Below, piece by piece: positions 1 through 10,503 of a DNA stretch of 64,000 nucleotides (position 1 is the stretch's first letter; every line of letters begins with the position of its first letter). A program made the position numbers and the translations under genes. Under the pieces are notes generated by a model. It did no database searches and was not told the origin of the DNA. It was given only the letters and a program-made list of their open reading frames with translations. Source of the DNA: Capillidium heterosporum (Eukaryota; Entomophthoromycota; Entomophthoromycetes; Entomophthorales; Capillidiaceae); contig WBMQ01000003.1 of the NCBI GenBank assembly GCA_016630905.1, positions 1,240,001-1,304,000 on the forward strand. The letters are read 5' to 3'.

Positions 1-151
1 TAATTGCTACTTTTACTAAATTAAATTTATGCCGTTGATGTATAAAGGCTAATATTTTAGACACCTTATTTGGTACAGATTAGCCTTTTATTACATACAC
101 ACCTTAGTTCGATTAACAAAACTTCTGATCAATGCCCTCTCAATAACGTAA

Positions 152-2009
152 ATGAATCAAGCACAACAATCCAATTCAGTGAACCAAAGCCAAACTGAAG
201 ATAACAGACTCTATTCCACTTCAACCTTTGACTACCAAAGTATCGAGGCGAGACTTAATCAGGGACTTGAGAAAGAAGACATTGTTTATCATTCTTATTT
301 TGGATTCAGTAATTTTTATTAAAGTTAAAATTGCTAAGTTGTATAGAAAATCTTCCCTATCTAGACTACGACAGAGCACTTCAGATCGCCGATGAGGTAT
401 TTGGAGAAGGTTGTTGGTTCAAAGAAGTTGGTGAGTTCAACGTCGACTACGTAAGACATCTATTTTTACCTCGCTTAGTTTAAGTAGATTGATAGATTAG
501 CTGATGGGAGATACGACGTGGGAGTTAGTATAATTACCAACTTTGGTTTATTAAATGGTTGCCACCACCAGGTAAATTTTTAAGTAGATATTTTTACTCA
601 GAATTTAGGACGTCGGTTTCGGCCATGTGGAAGGTGGTGCATCTCTCAATGAAGCCTTGAATGAAGTAAAACAGTTTCATGAATATTTTTCTAAATATTT
701 AACAGGCAATCAAGATGGCTGAAACTCGCTCTACACTTCGCTGCTTACGTTATTTTGGTTACCGGTTGGGTAACTGCTTATATGACAATACTTTTTTCTA
801 TGGGAAGGAGCTACAAATTGAAAATGTAGAAATTTAAAGGTAAATTTACTAACATCTTGCAGGATTTATATTATTCTCGAATGTTAAATGAATCTTCATT
901 GGTATCAGATACACACGTTCAAAACAGGCAAGTTTTGAATAATCAAAATATGGAAGGTATCCAAACCACAGAAGAAACTCAACACCATAGTCAGCCTTTT
1001 CATTTTGACACAAGCTTCTAGTAGCAACCATCAAAAAGTCAGTGGAAACAGAGATGAACCGACAAATAGCACTTTCAATTTACCTGTTGACCATCATTTA
1101 CTTCAATCAAGTACAAACGAACAGCAGCAACCTCCATATATTGAAGCTCCAGGTAATTTTATGTACAAGGCTTGAACTTAATGTTTAGCTCAATCTACAT
1201 CTTTCAAAAGTACTCTAGATTTCACTTCAATGAAAGATTGCCAGTCTACTTCTTTAAACCAAGGTAGATCTACATCCTATGATGCTGAGTTTGAAGGCAA
1301 ATGTGTCAGTGAGCTAGGTCACCATATGGTAGACTTAAATATGGTTGCCAGCCCTCTCCAAGGCTGCAATTCCGATGATTCTGAGCTTATAGATATTGAA
1401 AACTTAACCGATGATGAGGAATATCAATTTCAATAACCGACCTATCTCAGTCGATACATTTCGAGGCGCAAATAGTGACCAATCTGCTTTGATGGGTTCA
1501 ACATCTGCCTGGAATAAGCAGTTTCAATACCAACAAAATTACAATCTACCATTAGATAACAGCAGTTCACTTGATCGACCGACATTTGTTAATTCAGAGG
1601 TTCACTTGGATGCTAAACGTAACTTTAACCATAAAGTAATAGCTAATTTGTTTTAGATCTCCAAGACTATATTAGAAACGATGCTTATAGGTTAGTATCT
1701 AGCAACTTAACAGGTAACACTTGGATATTGAGTTTTTAATCGAGTATTTTATCTATAGTTGATACTGAGGAGATATCATCGCTAGGTTTTAGGAATATTT
1801 TTGACAAAGTTGAAGAGAAAGCAATAATAGATCAAAGCTTAGTATACAGCTCGACAAATAATCGACTACCTGCTTCAGAAGATATATTAATTAAGGTTGA
1901 ATCGACGGAGGCTGCTCCTTCCAATTCTATCAACACCTACAACCCGGTAAACCTTTTGATAGGAAAAGCCTTTAGTGATGAACCTGACCTACATGGGTTC
2001 TTTGATTAG
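152..2009 (+). CDS. RAD52: RAD52 recombination protein homologue (split by introns, two apparent frame breaks)
   Basis: This is a homologous-recombination mediator that anneals single strands and loads recombinase in the nucleus. Start ATG is at 152. Introns are 309-364, 451-487, 572-608, 666-705 and 826-862, with another near 1151-1186 and one near 1692-1758. Spliced exons give the Rad52 annealing core: IEARLNQGL, then ALQIADEVFGEG, VDYIDRLADGRYDVGVS, then DVGFGHVEGG and a block AETRSTLRCLRYFGYRLGNC, matching the order in the family. The C-terminal part is low-complexity, rich in Asn/Ser/Gln, and ends at TAG 2007-2009. The frame breaks at 1015-1016 (AG C/T) and 1430-1431 (TT T/C) look like doubled synonymous bases. 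An in-frame TAG near 1654 is removed if a 21-nt gtaata...tttag segment (about 1636-1656) is spliced. Family identity is firm from the N-terminal core; the downstream exon structure is inferred. Confidence 0.85.
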
Positions 2010-2229
2010 GGCTTGATAAATATTTCGTAATAGGCATACTGTTTTATCATTTCAATATTCGATTATTTAACTTGTAAAATACATACAAATTTAATTTTTA
2101 AACATTTTACTTTTCACAGTATGCTGTCATAACTTTATGTATGTGAATATATACATAAGCCTGACAAAAACATGTTAAAATAATTCTTAGCTAAATAAAC
2201 AAGTTTATTATAAACAAAATGCCAAGCTT

Positions 2230-3637
2230 TTAAAGTAATGGATTCATCAATTTCCTACCAAAGAATTTGAGTGTAAACAATATGGCAATGCCGGGGATCT
2301 GCAACAGTGAGAAGATGGTGAAAGTATATCCGAAATCCAACCTGTCGATCATTAACTGAAGCCACTGAGATGATGATGGCAGCACCGAACATACGAATGC
2401 AGTTGCTTACAGCTGTAATGGAAGCACCAAACTTGGGGAAGAGATCCACCAAATAAGTTGAGACACCACCGAAGACGTTACACATGCCGGCACCGATCAA
2501 GAACTGAGCGAAAAGAACACCAGCCAGGTGAACTCTATGCTGGACGAACCAACCGTTCATGATTAGACCAACTAGAATAGCTGAACCACCGATCCACAGG
2601 TAATCCAATCGAACTTCAGCTGGAGGTGCTTTGCCTAATTTTTCGGTCTGAATGCGCAAGTTGATGTCACTAACTTTACCGCCGATGATGGTACCAAAGA
2701 TATTGCCTACTCCCAAAGCTAGGAAAGTCAATCCAGTGTTGGAGGAATCCAATCCGTAATTTACACCCATAGCTCGATTCTGAGTGACCGAGGCAATGTA
2801 GTAGGATCCGAAGATGATGGCGGCGTAGAAGCAACCCAAACTGACAGCTGGATAGATCAAGTAGTATAGTGGGGCCAAAGGGTTGAAGACTTTACCGCTG
2901 AAGCTGACTTTGAATTTCTTGACATCCAAACTTACAGGGAACTTTTGGCGCTGTTCGGTGGCCAAAGTTTCTTTCAAGAATAAAGTAGCAATGATGACGA
3001 TAATGCCTGACAATACTGTCATCAACCAGAAGATAGACCTCCAACCTACGTACTTGGCCAAGAACCCACCAATGATGGGGCCGATGACGGGACCTATCAA
3101 AGGACCGATGAAGAACAGGCCTAGGGCAGTGCCTCTTTGTGATCTAGGGTAGATGTCGGATATGGTGCCTATACCTACTACCAAAGGTGCAGACGAACCT
3201 ACTCCTTGGAAAACTCGCATCAAAATGAATATATCTACCGATTGAGATAAAGCGCAGCCGACACAGGAAAGACAGAATATGAGCTGCGACGTTATATAAA
3301 TGTATCGCCTACCGTACAAGTCGGATGCTCCACCCCACACCAATGGTGCTATAGCGATGACGAAGATGAAGGAGGATACTGTTATATCTATCATGGAAGA
3401 GGTGGTGTTGAAGTCTTTCTTGATATCGAGCAAAGCGGGGAAGTAGATGGTCGAGGCCATAGGAGCCATCAACCCGGTCAAAGCTGCTAAACCTAGGTAG
3501 AGTCGACGTTGGAAGAGTGTGAATCGTGAACAGTTGGGTTCGCTAGCGTCGACCTCTGGAGCTGGAATTGGTTGGTTACTTTCGATCCCTACGTCCTTCT
3601 CTTGGATGGGTAGATCTGTTTGTGTTGGTTCTGACAT
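2230..3637 (-). CDS. MFS drug/H+ antiporter, DHA1 family (one apparent frame break near the C-terminus)
   Basis: This is a multi-pass plasma-membrane exporter of the 12-TM DHA1 drug:H+ antiporter group. Visible signatures are a hydrophilic N-tail of about 50 residues, motif A (GGASDLYGRRYIY) between TM2 and TM3, an RVFQGVGSSAPLV segment in TM4, and the antiporter motif C with repeated Gly-Pro (IGPLIGPVIGPIIGG) in TM5. The uncorrected frame ends at 2255 after a nonsense-looking tail. Allowing for one doubled base at 2332-2333 (TT T/C before GGA) restores a normal last TM and stop at 2230-2232. The product is then about 468 aa, a usual length. Start ATG is at 3635-3637. A TATA-like run lies about 125 bp upstream. 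The substrate cannot be predicted. Confidence 0.88.
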
Positions 3638-3760
3638 GGTATAAGTTTTATTTTGCTTTTCAACGTTGGTGTCGTATTAAATATGAAGATGTCTAAAATG
3701 AGAAATGTCTAAGTTGTAACTAATTTGAATTTGTAGAGGTTTAGGTATCTTGACACCCTT

Positions 3761-3770
3761 TATATATATT
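3761..3770 (-). promoter_or_regulatory. TATA-like element upstream of the MFS antiporter
   Basis: A TATATATATT run sits roughly 125 bp upstream of the antiporter start at 3637. Position and composition suit a fungal TATA box. Such runs are common in this AT-rich window, so this is a suggestion only. Confidence 0.3.
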
Positions 3771-3779
3771 TTACAAAGA

Positions 3780-4919
3780 GCTTTGCAAAAGGTTATTTTT
3801 AGTTAAATCCGAAATCCCGTACCATGAAGGGATGTTGGATTTTTAATTCGGTTTATTTCAAGTTCTTGAAGAAATGTGTCGGCTTATTCTTTCTAAATTT
3901 AAATAAGTTCCAATTTATAAATGCAGTTGCAGGAGTAATTGCTGCAATTTCCATTCTACCAAGTAATTTAAGGTGGGAATACTAAAGGTATCCATCTCAT
4001 TTACAGCTGCATATTGGGCGTAAGACGAAAATTTTAGATCCTAGAAGCCGACTTTACCTAATTAATCCTCACCATCACCTTCTCAGGTACTGGGAATTAT
4101 TAATCGTGAATTACATTTCCTATTCCGACCAATCATCCTGCAATAAACCCGGTTTGTGGATAAACAATTTAAGCTTCCCATAGTTTAGGTTCCGATCTTC
4201 CTATAGAAGTGACTGTAATGAGATGTAGGTAAAGCGGGGCTGAGGATAACCTCCTATAGCCAACCCAAGTCTAATTAATCAGAAATTCTCAATGTCGCCT
4301 TTACATTCTCAAATTCTAAAAAAATCTAGGCCAGATGCTGTCGGCCTTTAACTTTTAATGCTATGGGCAAGAAAAGAATACTTCGGTTCGGCAGCTAAAA
4401 ATGTAGTAAAAGTAGTGTAGGGAAATAAAGTTGAAACTAATGATAGTTATAATATGTAATTGGCATAGTTAATTGATCCATTAAGTTGTAGACGTAAGTA
4501 TTCGCAATCACTTGAGAATTACTAATTGTATACAGATTTGAAATAGATGAGAGGTAGGTAGTTGAAAATGGCAAGGTAGTAGTCAGTATGTATATACAAC
4601 CTTTGCTTCAGAATATATATATTAGTATATTTCCATATTTAAGCTAATTCAAGGCTTTTATAGATGTCTTTCTTTGACTATAGGCCTGTAGGATCTATTC
4701 ACAAAGAACTAACAATTTTTAATCAAATTTCAATAAAATACTATCAAAATAATATTAATAAATCAATACTTTGAACCTCGCTTTTATAAAATACATTACA
4801 AATTGCTCATAATTCAATAGATATTATATCAAATTTATAAATAAATGTGTTTTAGTAATCATACATTACGCTTTAATAAAATTTCAGCTTCCCGACGGCT
4901 CCGAGAGTTGCCAAATTTA
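3780..4919. other. Intergenic, no gene seen
   Basis: This stretch of about 1.1 kb between two minus-strand genes is AT-rich, with stops in all frames. I see no tRNA-like fold, repeat array or conserved coding fragment. Confidence 0.5.
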
Positions 4920-5462
4920 TCATACACAGGGATTATTTCCAATAGAGTAGATCGAAACAAATGATATAAACCTAATACCTATATTCATATTTCTACCATA
5001 GTAATCCACTTGATTATACTCATCAAAGTAATCTTGATTTTTATCATCACTTTCATCTTTCTTAGAATCTTTATCATCAGCATCGCTGTTACTAGGTTCC
5101 TTAGTCCTACTCTTAGTTCGCCTACTCCTATTGATGGTATCGACTAGATCGTTATCTTCAAACTTGGCATTAACTGGAAATCTACTTCCCCTACCTCGAA
5201 CGAATTTTCCGTTGACAGGGAACCTACTACCTCTACCGTTTCCAGACTTTCCATTAGATTGAACTGAATCTTTACTCACGATTTCTTCATTCCTCTGAAA
5301 TTTATTAAATGCATCGATAGTTTGGAGACCATTTATTGGGTTGAAGCTTGGACTGCTGGTAGGCTTTTCTCTCATCAGGAACTGTAATGGGTTAAAGTTG
5401 TCGATGGTCGGTAAACTTGTGACGAAAAGTGGTAGTAAGTTAAATGCTATCGTTATCTTCAT
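4920..5462 (-). CDS. Small secreted protein with duplicated RGSRFPVN motif (hypothetical)
   Basis: Function is not recognised. The 180-aa product starts with a probable signal peptide (MKITIAFNLLPLFVTSLP). It then has a low-complexity mature region containing two adjacent copies of a Gly-Arg-rich unit, RGSRFPVNGKF and RGSRFPVNAKF, about 15 residues apart. A basic patch (RSRRTKSRTK) follows, then a very acidic Asp/Ser/Lys stretch. The last 20 or so residues are more hydrophobic and could instead be read-through into an intron, since a gtatta donor-like site follows the codons for GRNMNI. Basic residues near the repeats could be processed by a Kex2-type protease, which is inference. It is a secreted orphan of the kind common in fungal accessory gene sets. 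Confidence 0.55.
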   Translation of the reverse strand: MKITIAFNLLPLFVTSLPTIDNFNPLQFLMREKPTSSPSFNPINGLQTIDAFNKFQRNEEIVSKDSVQSNGKSGNGRGSRFPVNGKFVRGRGSRFPVNAKFEDNDLVDTINRSRRTKSRTKEPSNSDADDKDSKKDESDDKNQDYFDEYNQVDYYGRNMNIGIRFISFVSIYSIGNNPCV

Positions 5463-5479
5463 AGTTGGAATATGTTTGA

Positions 5480-6170
5480 TCTGTATAGATTTATCATGTT
5501 TATATACATTTATATATTTTCACTGTCAGTTTTAATTAGTGGATGTTTGTCCATTGCTTTTACCTATAAATTTAACTTGAGTTGATTAACTCAAAGTTTA
5601 TATTAGTGGAGAAGGCTCATGTTTATAACCTTGAAGCTATAGCCTTTTGATTTATAATTCCAGTCTTAGATATTTATATCTCAGACTTGTATAACTGTAA
5701 ACTAGATGAAGTTAGTTAAACTTTAGTACCAGCTTTTATATAATTCATTTATATATCGGATATAGCGATATATTTCATTTTGTTGTTGTAGATACTCTGC
5801 TGGATGGCCTGTACCGTTTAAATAAATATATTTTGTTCAATAGAGTTGAGGCACATGTTCTGGTCCCAAAGTTTGAATCTTATATCAATAACAATTAAAC
5901 CCTTTTACTTGAAACTCTGTTCACAACTAATAGATAAATTTACTGGATTTATATAGGCCATATTGATAAAATGATACATAATGACTATATTAATTTTGAA
6001 CATTTTAGTAGATCAATTATTTCCCAAAGTTTCTATGAGTTGAAGACCAACCTCATGAAAATCGGTCAATCTATTCAATAAACTCAAATAGCCATGTTGG
6101 AAAGCATAAACTCATCTACGTATTTGACAGATTCAAATTACTTTTATAGCTTTTAACTCAATCTAATAAT
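5480..6170. other. Intergenic between divergent genes
   Basis: About 0.7 kb of AT-rich sequence between the minus-strand secreted protein and the first protease. It should hold both promoters. No coding region is seen. Confidence 0.5.
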
Positions 6171-6181
6171 ATCTAAAAGTA
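6171..6181 (+). promoter_or_regulatory. Leader motif shared by both proteases, copy 1
   Basis: The 11-mer ATCTAAAAGTA ends 2 bases before the ATG of the first protease and recurs 2 bases before the ATG of the second (8135-8145). The surrounding upstream DNA is far less similar. It may be a leader or initiation-context element, or simply the edge of the duplication. Confidence 0.35.
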
Positions 6182-6183
6182 CA

Positions 6184-7176
6184 ATGAAGCTAACTGACAA
6201 CTCCGTCTACATATTATTTCTATGCCTGGTGACGAAGTTTATCTACGGACAATACAACAATGCCACCCTCGATACCTTAGAGGATCCCTTCGATTCACTA
6301 GTACTTCAAGATGATTATGCACTTTACGACAACACCGACGACACTTCAAGTCAAATCAACCTACCATCGAATTACCCCGAGAACGCCAACCGACGTATTG
6401 TTCATGGCAGAATCGCAGATCGCCCTGAACAGTATCCCTTCATAGTCGCCATTGCACCTACCTTCCTCCCCGAGTTTGTAGTTTGTGGAGGCACCTTGAT
6501 CAACCCATATACCATAGTATCAGCTTCCCACTGCAACGAATCCATCGGATTTGAAGGGCTGATGGCCTATAACCAGATGTACAACTTTAGTGATACAGAG
6601 AAGTTGCAAGCTGCCCCCACCTATGAGATCATTGAGTTCATCCAACATCCCGATTATGATCCAGTCCGCTATGTTAATGACAGTAAGTTTAAGATACTAT
6701 ACAAGCCTAACTTTGTTGCCTTTCACTTGTAGTTGCCGTCATGCGACTTGAGAAGCCGATCCGGCACCCTGAGTACATAACTTTGGATGACGGTACCATA
6801 GGTACCGACTTTTTGCACAAAGTTCGAGTCATAGGCTTGGGGATTGTACGGTGCCGGTCCTAGTAAGACTTCGCCGGAACTTAGGTTAGCCGACATCCAG
6901 ATTTTTGACAACAGCATATGTAGGTTGTACATGAAGATGCTGCTCAATATATATATCTCTCCGGTAGCCCATATATGTGCAATGCAGATTGGTGGTCAAG
7001 CTGATTCTTGTACTGGTGATTCGGGGGGACCATTGATTGCAAGAGTATGTGGGAAGTGGAGGTTAATTGGAGTGGTCTCGTTCGGACACAAGTGTGGTCT
7101 AGCTACGGCACCCGGTATGTATACTAAGGTGGGTTATTTCTTGGATTGGGTCAAGGAGCATACCTTCCATAACTGA
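6184..7176 (+). CDS. Secreted trypsin-like serine protease (S1), copy 1, one apparent frame break
   Basis: This is an extracellular endopeptidase made as a zymogen. It has a signal peptide of about 22 residues, then a short acidic propeptide ending ANRR before the mature start IVHGRIA, as in activated chymotrypsin-fold enzymes. The catalytic His is in SASHC, the Asp in VNDSIAVMRL, and the Ser in CTGDSGGP. The Asp in ADSC six residues before that Ser predicts Arg/Lys (trypsin) specificity. The intron at 6683-6732 interrupts the catalytic-Asp codon region in phase 1. At 6836-6837 one extra base (GG C/T before TGG) breaks the frame, while the rest aligns codon for codon with the neighbouring copy at 8148-9163. 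All catalytic residues are kept, so I treat it as functional with a consensus error rather than a pseudogene. Confidence 0.88.
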
Positions 7177-7179
7177 AAG

Positions 7180-8134
7180 TTTCGATTAAATTTGAATAAA
7201 ATAGTATTTTTGGGATGTTTGGGCAAAAGTATATTTTTTAGCTATTGTAGATTGGTTTCCAAAAGATATATATTATAGAAATTCACGTATATGAAGTATA
7301 CTATCAGATTTTATATTTACAAAAGTATAATAGTATAATAATTTTTCATGTTTGAGTTCAAGTTCTAAAGAAATATGTAGCTAGCTTTTGATTATGAATT
7401 TTTAATTGATTATTTGCACAGCTTTGAATATATTAATTAAAGTTTAGTGTAATTGTATAATAATAGTAGTATTAATTTATATTTAAACATCGCAATTATT
7501 CAAAAATCAAACAAAATAAAGCGTATAATAATTCTATACTATGTATGGCAGGATTCAAGTGTTTTAGTTAAATATCACTAGAAGCTTTTTACATCCTATA
7601 ACATTCAATAGATACATCCACATTTGCTTTACCATTTCTACGCTTACTCTTCTTAAGCTCTATGTGATATTCAATCAGTTGATATATGTCCTTCATAGGA
7701 TTTAACTCAATTTTCAGTATTTTATAAATAGTGATTTCCTTGAATTTTGTTGCCTTATAATATTCCTTTCGTTACTAGCCTTTGAATATATGGTTAAAGT
7801 CGAAGTTCATTCAATAGGTTTTGTATCGGTCTTCGTTTGTTACTTTACTTTGAAAAGATATTATTTACCAAAACACATGAATTGTCTTCAACTCATGAAA
7901 ACCTGTTAATCTTTTTGTTCATTGTTATAGTACTGATAGCAGCTACCGATAATTGAAATAGCTCAAGTAAGAATAGGACATTTAGTATAATATAATAACT
8001 TACAATTGCCATTTTAACGTACTTGAATGACAATCATTTTTAAATGGACTCAAGAAAATCAAACATGTTGAAATATTTATATATGTATTTAACAGGACCG
8101 AGCTGCTTTTGCATATTTTAAGTTGCTTTGTATT
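7180..8134. other. Intergenic between the two proteases
   Basis: About 1 kb of AT-rich spacer with no open frame of note. A TATA-like stretch (atatttatatatg) near 8071-8084 precedes the second protease. Confidence 0.5.
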
Positions 8135-8145
8135 ATCTAAAAGTA
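8135..8145 (+). promoter_or_regulatory. Leader motif shared by both proteases, copy 2
   Basis: Second occurrence of ATCTAAAAGTA, again 2 bases upstream of the start codon. See the copy at 6171-6181. Confidence 0.35.
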
Positions 8146-8147
8146 AC

Positions 8148-9163
8148 ATGAAGTTAAATGATTACTCCTTCTATTTACTGTTTCTATTCTTAGCGGTACA
8201 TCTCATCAGTGGGCAATATAACAACATTACTCTTATCCCTTTGGAAGACCCCTTCGACTCCCTAGTAATTCAAGACGATTACGCACTTTACGACGATGCC
8301 ATCGATATTTCAAATCACATAAACCTTCCTTCAAAATATCCTGAGAACACTAACCGACGTATCGTCCACGGAAGAATCGCTGAGAGTCCTGAACAGTATC
8401 CATTTTTGGTTTCCATCGCATCCAAAAATAGTCTCATTGAACCTAGAAATATCCCCATCTTTAGATTTTGTGGTGGCTCCTTAGTAAACCCCTATACGAT
8501 CGTAACAGCCGCCCACTGCAAAATATACGAAAAGCTCGGAGATTTTATAGCCTACAACGGAGTGTATGATTTCAGTGATAATGATAAAGTGTTAGCTGGT
8601 CCCTCCTACGAGATAATCGAGTTTATCCAGCATCCCGATTATGATCCAATCAATTACGTAAATGATAGTAAGTTTATATACTAATAGACAAAGTCTAACT
8701 AACTCTATTTCAACTTGTAGTTGCTATCATGCGACTTGAGAAACCCATTCAAATTCTTGAATACATCTCTTTAGACGATAGTACCATAGCTGACGACTTT
8801 TTACACAAAGTTCGAGTCATAGGCTGGGGGACAACTGTTTCCGGTGTTGAAACGTCTTCACCGAATCTCAGACTAGCTGACATTCAAATCTTTGACAACA
8901 GTATATGTAGGGTGTACATGAGGTGGCTAGTTAAAAAGTACATTTCACCAGTAGCCCACATATGTGCAATTCATATTGGTGGTCAGGCCGACTCCTGCCA
9001 AGGAGATTCAGGTGGTCCGTTGATAGCTAGATCCTGTGGGAAGTGGAGGTTAGTTGGGGTAGTCTCATTTGGATATGGATGTGGTCTAGCTACTGCTCCT
9101 GGTATTTACACCAAAGTTGGATACTTTGTGGATTGGATTAGAAGAAATTCATTCCACAACTGA
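8148..9163 (+). CDS. Secreted trypsin-like serine protease (S1), copy 2
   Basis: This is an intact 320-aa paralogue of the upstream protease. Exons are 8148-8667 and 8721-9163, and the intron lies at the same site and phase as in copy 1. It has a signal peptide (SFYLLFLFLAVHLISG region), a propeptide ending TNRR and a mature start IVHGRIA. Catalytic residues are His in TAAHC, Asp in VNDSIAVMRL and Ser in CQGDSGGP. Asp in ADSC marks trypsin specificity, and Cys positions allow the usual disulphides. I prefer the ATG at 8148 over 8109 because it aligns with copy 1 and directly starts the signal peptide. Tandem arrangement and shared intron indicate gene duplication. S1 trypsins in fungi are often linked to animal or insect hosts; that role is inference here. 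Confidence 0.92.
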
Positions 9164-9169
9164 AATTTT

Positions 9170-10500
9170 TTTAGAGTTGGAAATAATGTATGGTTTTTTA
9201 GCTATAGCAGGTTGACTTTAGAACGATATATATTTGCGATAGCAATATATGTATGCTAGGTTAGATGAGCTATAGTTTAGGCTGAAATAGTATAAAAGTA
9301 TAATGTTGCAATGACCTTTAATATGTTTATTTTTAGTTTATAACCAATGTATATAGTTAGCTTTTTGATGAAACTTCTAGTTGAATTACTTGAACCACTC
9401 ATTTGAAGGTATTTTAAAAGGTTAATCGAGCAATTTTTCGATATATATTGGAATTAATTTATAGTACAGTAAGACAAACATCTAATAGCTTTATTGATAC
9501 TAGCTTAATTTCAAGCCTTCAATTATTAACCTAAAAGTATATCAAAATCAAATATTTCAACCTATTGTATGATTTAAATTTGGTTAATAATTGATAGAGA
9601 TATAAAAATCGACCATTGAAGTTGTTATTTTATATGATATTTTAAAGCTTGAGCCAGTATATTCTCGCTTTCAAATATTTACACCTTTATCAACTATAAA
9701 TAAATACTTTGACTATGTATTTATTCATCTAATATTTATATTTTAAAATAAGAACGTGATAGTAAGGCTATATAAAGTATGCTATACGGATTCGAAAATA
9801 TATGTTAATAATCAGTGATGATATCAGTTTATGGAAAGATGCAGCACCGAAATTTGTCTTGGATATCTCCAACATTTAGCATTCTACCTCTTTCTATAAT
9901 GGAAATTTTGCACACTATGTATGCTTTCAACGCTTTGCAGAGGTACCTCTAGATTCATATAGGGCTTACCCCTCCAAATTCCGCTTTCGATTCCCCAGTA
10001 TTCGATCCAAAAGCTTAAAACATGGGCAGGGAGGTCGTATTAAAGTCTTTTCGGGCATTCAAGCTCCAAAAGGCCAGCTTTTTAGAAGGTATGACTGGTG
10101 CAGTATGAAAGTGGTATGCAAGTCCCGTTCAAATTCATAAATAGGATGGAAAATTGAATCCTCTGAAAATATATAAAAGTAAATTGCAGTTCAATAATAG
10201 ACTAATTTAGTGGGAAATTAATTATCGATTGTCATTTTACATAAAGCATCCAAAAAGTGGTACTTCCCAATTGAACCTTATCCCCAAACAATGGGTTGGG
10301 AACCAGGTTAAAGGAGGCCAAAGTAGTTCAAACCTTTCTACCCAAAGCTCCAAGTTACTGAAGTCCTAAAAATAGACCCGTTGAAATATCCATTCAGTCC
10401 AATAAAACGCAACTCCAGTTTCATTTCTCCTCACCCAGCCCAATAAAGACCCTAATCCAGCTGAACTCAAGTTGTGAATCGAGAACGAAACAAAGATTTT
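9170..10500. other. Intergenic upstream of chitin synthase
   Basis: About 1.3 kb. The distal part is AT-rich. The last 450 bp are more mixed and may hold the chitin synthase promoter. No gene is supported. Confidence 0.45.
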
Positions 10501-10503
10501 AGT

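Noticed and set aside
849-1034. Minus-strand 61-residue frame in the RAD52 region
   Set aside because: Overlaps spliced RAD52 exon sequence and has no recognisable content.
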